From Loktanella sp. (GTDB taxonomy: Bacteria > Pseudomonadota > Alphaproteobacteria > Rhodobacterales > Rhodobacteraceae), in NCBI GenBank assembly GCA_003551805.1, contig PUNR01000338.1:1-15357 (forward strand): a stretch of 15,357 nucleotides of DNA, written 5' to 3'. Under the pieces are notes generated by a model. That model worked only from the letters and a program-made list of their open reading frames with translations. It searched no databases and had not been told where the DNA came from. Both the position numbers and the translations under genes were made by a program. Below, one piece after another: positions 12,919 to 15,357 of the stretch (within the stretch, counting starts at the first letter, position 1; every line of letters begins with the position of its first letter).

Positions 12919-14693
12919 CTTTCGGGGGGCAATACACGCAGGCGCAATTCGCGCAATTGTTCGTTCATCGGTTCGGATGGCGCGCCCATCATCAGATCTT
13001 CGGCGCGCTGGTTCATCGGGAACATGATAACTTCGCGAATGTTGGACGCATCCGCCAGCAGCATCACGATCCGGTCGATGCCCGCAGCACAACCACCATG
13101 CGGCGGCGCGCCGTATTGGAACGCATTGACCATGCCGCCGAAGCGTTTGCGCACTTCTTCTTCGCCATAGCCAGCGATCTCGAAGGCTTTGAACATGATT
13201 TCGGGCTTGTGGTTGCGGATCGCGCCGGACACCAGCTCATAGCCGTTGCAGGCAAGATCATACTGGAACCCAAGCACGCTCAAAGGATCACCTTGCAGCG
13301 CCTCCATCCCGCCCTGCGGCATGGAAAATGGGTTATGTTCAAAATCGATCTTGCCGGTTTCCGCGTCCTTTTCGTAGATCGGGAAGTCAACGATCCAAGC
13401 GAACGCAAACCGATCCTTATCGGTCAGTCCCAACTCCTCGCCGATCACATTGCGTGCACGGCCTGCGACCGCTTCAAAGGCTTTGGGCTTGCCGCCAAGG
13501 AAGAACGCGGCATCGCCAACGCCCAGACCCAATTGCTGGCGGATCGCCTCGGTCCGTTCAGGGCCGATATTTTTGGCCAAAGGCCCTGCAGCCTCCATCC
13601 CCTCGCCCTGATCGCGCCAGAAGATATAGCCCATCCCGGGCAACCCTTCTTTCTGGGCAAAGGCGTTCATGCGGTCGCAAAACTTGCGCGACCCGCCAGT
13701 CGGTGCCGGAATGGCGCGGATCTCGGTGCCGTCCTGCTCCAACAGCTTGGCGAAGATCGCAAAACCGCTGTCGCGGAAATGGTCGGACACAACCTGCATC
13801 TTGATCGGGTTGCGCAGATCGGGCTTGTCGCTGCCATACCACAGGGCGGCATCTTTATATGAAATCTGCTCCCACGTCTGGTCAACCTTACGGCCACCGC
13901 CGAATTCCTCGAAAATCCCGCCGATCACCGGCTGGATCGTGTCGAACACGTCCTGCTGGGTGACGAACGACATTTCCAGATCAAGCTGGTAGAAATCGGT
14001 CGGGCTGCGGTCGGCACGCGGGTCTTCATCGCGGAAACAGGGCGCGATCTGGAAATACTTGTCATAGCCGCTGACCATAATCAGCTGCTTGAACTGCTGG
14101 GGAGCCTGCGGCAGCGCATAAAACTTGCCCGGGTGCAGGCGGCTTGGCACCAGAAAATCGCGCGCGCCTTCGGGGCTGGAGGCCGTGATAATCGGGGTCT
14201 GGTATTCGCGGAACCCCTTGTCCCACATACGCCGCCGCATCGATGCGACAACATCAGATCGCAGTTTCATATTGCTCTGCATCGCCTCGCGGCGCAGGTC
14301 CAGATACCGGTATTTCAACCGCGTTTCCTCGGGGTATTCCTGATCGCCGAACACCATCAGCGGCAGTTCCTTGGCCGCACCCAGCACTTCGATCTCGCGG
14401 ATGAATACCTCAACCTCGCCGGTAGGCAGTTTGGGGTTCACAAGGGCCGCGTCACGCGCCTTCACTTCGCCATCAATCCGGACGCAATATTCAGACCGGA
14501 CCTTTTCGACATCGGCAAAGGCTGCGGAATCAGGGTCGCATAAGACCTGTGTGATCCCGTAATGGTCGCGCAGGTCGATGAACAGAATCCCGCCATGGTC
14601 GCGCACCCGATTGACCCAGCCGGACAGCCGCACGGTTTTGCCGACATCGGCGGCGGTCAGATCGGCACAGGTATGGCTGCGATAGGCGTGCAT
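12915..14693 (-). CDS. aspS: Aspartyl-tRNA synthetase, probably nondiscriminating
   Basis: Class IIb synthetase charging tRNA-Asp with aspartate. The 592-residue length is normal for the bacterial type with the inserted GAD domain. The N-terminal OB-fold anticodon domain (1-105) contains GWVNRVRDHGG; class II motif 2 is FRDEDPRADR (220-229), and motif 3, GAPPHGG...GIDR, is at about 528-541. H33 in RDHGG corresponds to His31 of the P. aeruginosa enzyme, which from memory marks nondiscriminating AspRS that also charges tRNA-Asn, in contrast with Leu in E. coli. That would imply a GatCAB amidotransferase elsewhere. ATG 14693 has AAAGGA upstream. A promoter candidate precedes it. Confidence 0.95.
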   Translation of the reverse strand: MHAYRSHTCADLTAADVGKTVRLSGWVNRVRDHGGILFIDLRDHYGITQVLCDPDSAAFADVEKVRSEYCVRIDGEVKARDAALVNPKLPTGEVEVFIREIEVLGAAKELPLMVFGDQEYPEETRLKYRYLDLRREAMQSNMKLRSDVVASMRRRMWDKGFREYQTPIITASSPEGARDFLVPSRLHPGKFYALPQAPQQFKQLIMVSGYDKYFQIAPCFRDEDPRADRSPTDFYQLDLEMSFVTQQDVFDTIQPVIGGIFEEFGGGRKVDQTWEQISYKDAALWYGSDKPDLRNPIKMQVVSDHFRDSGFAIFAKLLEQDGTEIRAIPAPTGGSRKFCDRMNAFAQKEGLPGMGYIFWRDQGEGMEAAGPLAKNIGPERTEAIRQQLGLGVGDAAFFLGGKPKAFEAVAGRARNVIGEELGLTDKDRFAFAWIVDFPIYEKDAETGKIDFEHNPFSMPQGGMEALQGDPLSVLGFQYDLACNGYELVSGAIRNHKPEIMFKAFEIAGYGEEEVRKRFGGMVNAFQYGAPPHGGCAAGIDRIVMLLADASNIREVIMFPMNQRAEDLMMGAPSEPMNEQLRELRLRVLPPES

Positions 14694-14728
14694 GATTGTG
14701 GTCCTTTGGCGTAAATACAGGCCCGCCC

Positions 14729-14757
14729 GATACACTCCTTTGGCCCGCCCATGTCAA
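14729..14757 (-). promoter_or_regulatory. Candidate sigma70-type promoter of aspS
   Basis: On the minus strand TTGACA (14757 to 14752) is followed by a 17-base spacer and TGTATC (14734 to 14729). The -35 is perfect and the spacing ideal; the -10 matches only three of six positions. Transcription would start near 14722 and give a leader of about 29 bases with the AAAGGA ribosome site. It lies downstream of the repeat copy B. Confidence 0.5.
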
Positions 14758-14766
14758 CCACTGCTT

Positions 14767-14798
14767 CGTCAGAGCCTAAATATCCCCGCCGGAGGCAT
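14767..14798 (-). repeat. GGGGATATTT intercistronic repeat, copy B
   Basis: Identical to 34-65 at 30 of 32 positions. The core, minus strand 14787 to 14778, follows the same CCTCCGGC mini-hairpin sequence. It is in the sense orientation of bchJ, beginning about 25 bases after its stop, and sits directly upstream of the aspS promoter candidate. Confidence 0.7.
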
Positions 14799-14800
14799 CA

Positions 14801-14815
14801 AAATCCGCAGGATTT
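14801..14815 (-). terminator. Short hairpin after the bchJ stop, possible weak terminator
   Basis: AAATCC and GGATTT form a perfect 6-bp stem with a 3-base loop, eight bases after the bchJ stop. Read on the minus strand the stem is followed by one further T, giving TTTT in all, then the GGGGATATTT repeat. The stem is AT-rich and short, so termination would be weak; together with the repeat it may form one 3'-end signal. Confidence 0.3.
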
Positions 14816-14822
14816 CGATCCG

Positions 14823-15357
14823 CTACCCCCGCAGCAGCACGAAACGGCAGGCCGGATCACCCATGGCGCAGCAGGCGACTTCGCGACAACGCAGGCGATC
14901 ATCGACCAAACGGCGGAACAGCGTCTCGAACACAGCAGAATGCCAATGGCACAAAGGGCTATCGCTGACCTCGCCACGCACGATCGGGTTGCGTGCGATC
15001 TCGAACACCAAGGGGGCTACGACACGAAACTGCCCCGATCCGGCAAAAGTCCAAGCATGGCGCGCCACCGCCTGCGATAACAGCCGCGCGGCAATGGCAG
15101 ACGGCAGCAACCGCAGCACAATTTGCGCAGGCCGTGGTATCCGGTTGGCAAGAATATCCTCCGCCGTCCGCACCCCCGCGGCCCAGGCAAGCGCGGGGGC
15201 CAGTTCGGGGTCGATCCGACGCAAGGCCTGATGCATCCTTGCTGCGGGCGCTTCCGCCATCAGCCCCGAGTCAGAGGGTGGCGTGAATATTCCCGCTGCC
15301 GCCATCACCTGATCGCGCAGGGCCACCCCGCCCGCCTGTTCCAGCACCGGCAGCATC
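14823..15357 (-). CDS. bchJ: BchJ-like bacteriochlorophyll biosynthesis protein, V4R domain (5' end outside window)
   Basis: The C-terminal 178 residues or so of a protein matching BchJ, once called divinyl protochlorophyllide 8-vinyl reductase. The block HAWTFAGSGQF followed by NPIVRGE, LCHWHSAVFETLFRRLV and a closing CCAMGDPACRF is the V4R-type C-terminal domain with conserved cysteines. Later work on BchJ argues against it being the main vinyl reductase (BciA/BciB do this), and a role in pigment intermediate binding or channelling has been proposed. The frame remains open at the right edge and the Met at 15356 is probably internal, since homologues are a little over 200 residues. It is followed by a repeat copy and aspS. 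Confidence 0.82.
   Translation of the reverse strand, partial: MLPVLEQAGGVALRDQVMAAAGIFTPPSDSGLMAEAPAARMHQALRRIDPELAPALAWAAGVRTAEDILANRIPRPAQIVLRLLPSAIAARLLSQAVARHAWTFAGSGQFRVVAPLVFEIARNPIVRGEVSDSPLCHWHSAVFETLFRRLVDDRLRCREVACCAMGDPACRFVLLRG

Noticed and set aside
12957..13862. 301-residue open frame on plus inside aspS
   Set aside because: Completely antisense to an unmistakable aspS; no recognisable domain and no ribosome site worth noting.

Overview
The window reads as chromosomal DNA of a Rhodobacterales (roseobacter-type) alphaproteobacterium, probably an aerobic anoxygenic phototroph. The evidence is a GC-rich sequence with alphaproteobacterial codon usage, a one-step phosphatidylcholine synthase (Pcs), small families typical of this order (DUF1467, DUF6455), an EI24-type membrane protein, and at the right edge the 3' part of a BchJ-like bacteriochlorophyll gene. 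No rRNA, tRNA, CRISPR array, insertion sequence or prophage is visible. The window is mostly core genome with small accessory genes between conserved blocks.

Layout. (1) 1-2425, minus strand: DUF484 gene, xerC and pcs in one tight run that ends in a clear hairpin terminator. DUF484 and xerC overlap by one base. (2) 2572-5502: a TalC/FSA-type transaldolase on minus, divergent from priA, the primosomal helicase, on plus. (3) 5521-6540, minus: dgkA, a five-cysteine DUF6455 protein, then a small secreted protein, with a dyad symmetry between the last two. (4) 6684-8038: a TrhA/hemolysin III-like membrane protein on plus meets an M48 metalloprotease lipoprotein on minus tail to tail, sharing the four bases of their stop codons. 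(5) 8143-9545, plus: a 77-residue protein of unknown function, then a class II HDAC-family amidohydrolase. (6) 9617-9874, minus: a small periplasmic HdeA/HdeB-like protein with its own terminator. (7) 10092-11356, plus: a nitroreductase and an EI24 membrane protein joined by an ATGA overlap. (8) 11343-12074, minus: methylmalonyl-CoA epimerase followed by a DUF1467 protein. (9) 12202-12918, plus: a response regulator without a DNA-binding domain. (10) 12915-15357, minus: aspS, preceded by the 3' part of bchJ, which runs off the right edge.

How the genes work together. Most blocks are small independent housekeeping units: chromosome dimer resolution and membrane lipid synthesis, replication restart, lipid recycling, propionyl-CoA metabolism and aspartyl-tRNA synthesis. 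The bchJ fragment suggests that photosynthesis genes lie to the right. Envelope functions recur (pcs, dgkA, TrhA, the M48 lipoprotein, EI24, the HdeA-like protein).

Non-coding structure. The most notable signal is a short repeat with the core GGGGATATTT. It occurs three times, each in the sense orientation 12-27 bases after a stop codon (after pcs, after the 77-residue gene and after bchJ). No gap between genes exceeds 300 bases; the longest is about 217 bases at 9875-10091, where I see nothing convincing. I found no defence system or other obviously new multi-gene system. The best leads are the repeat, the 77-residue/HDAC pair and the response regulator with an unassigned C-terminal half.
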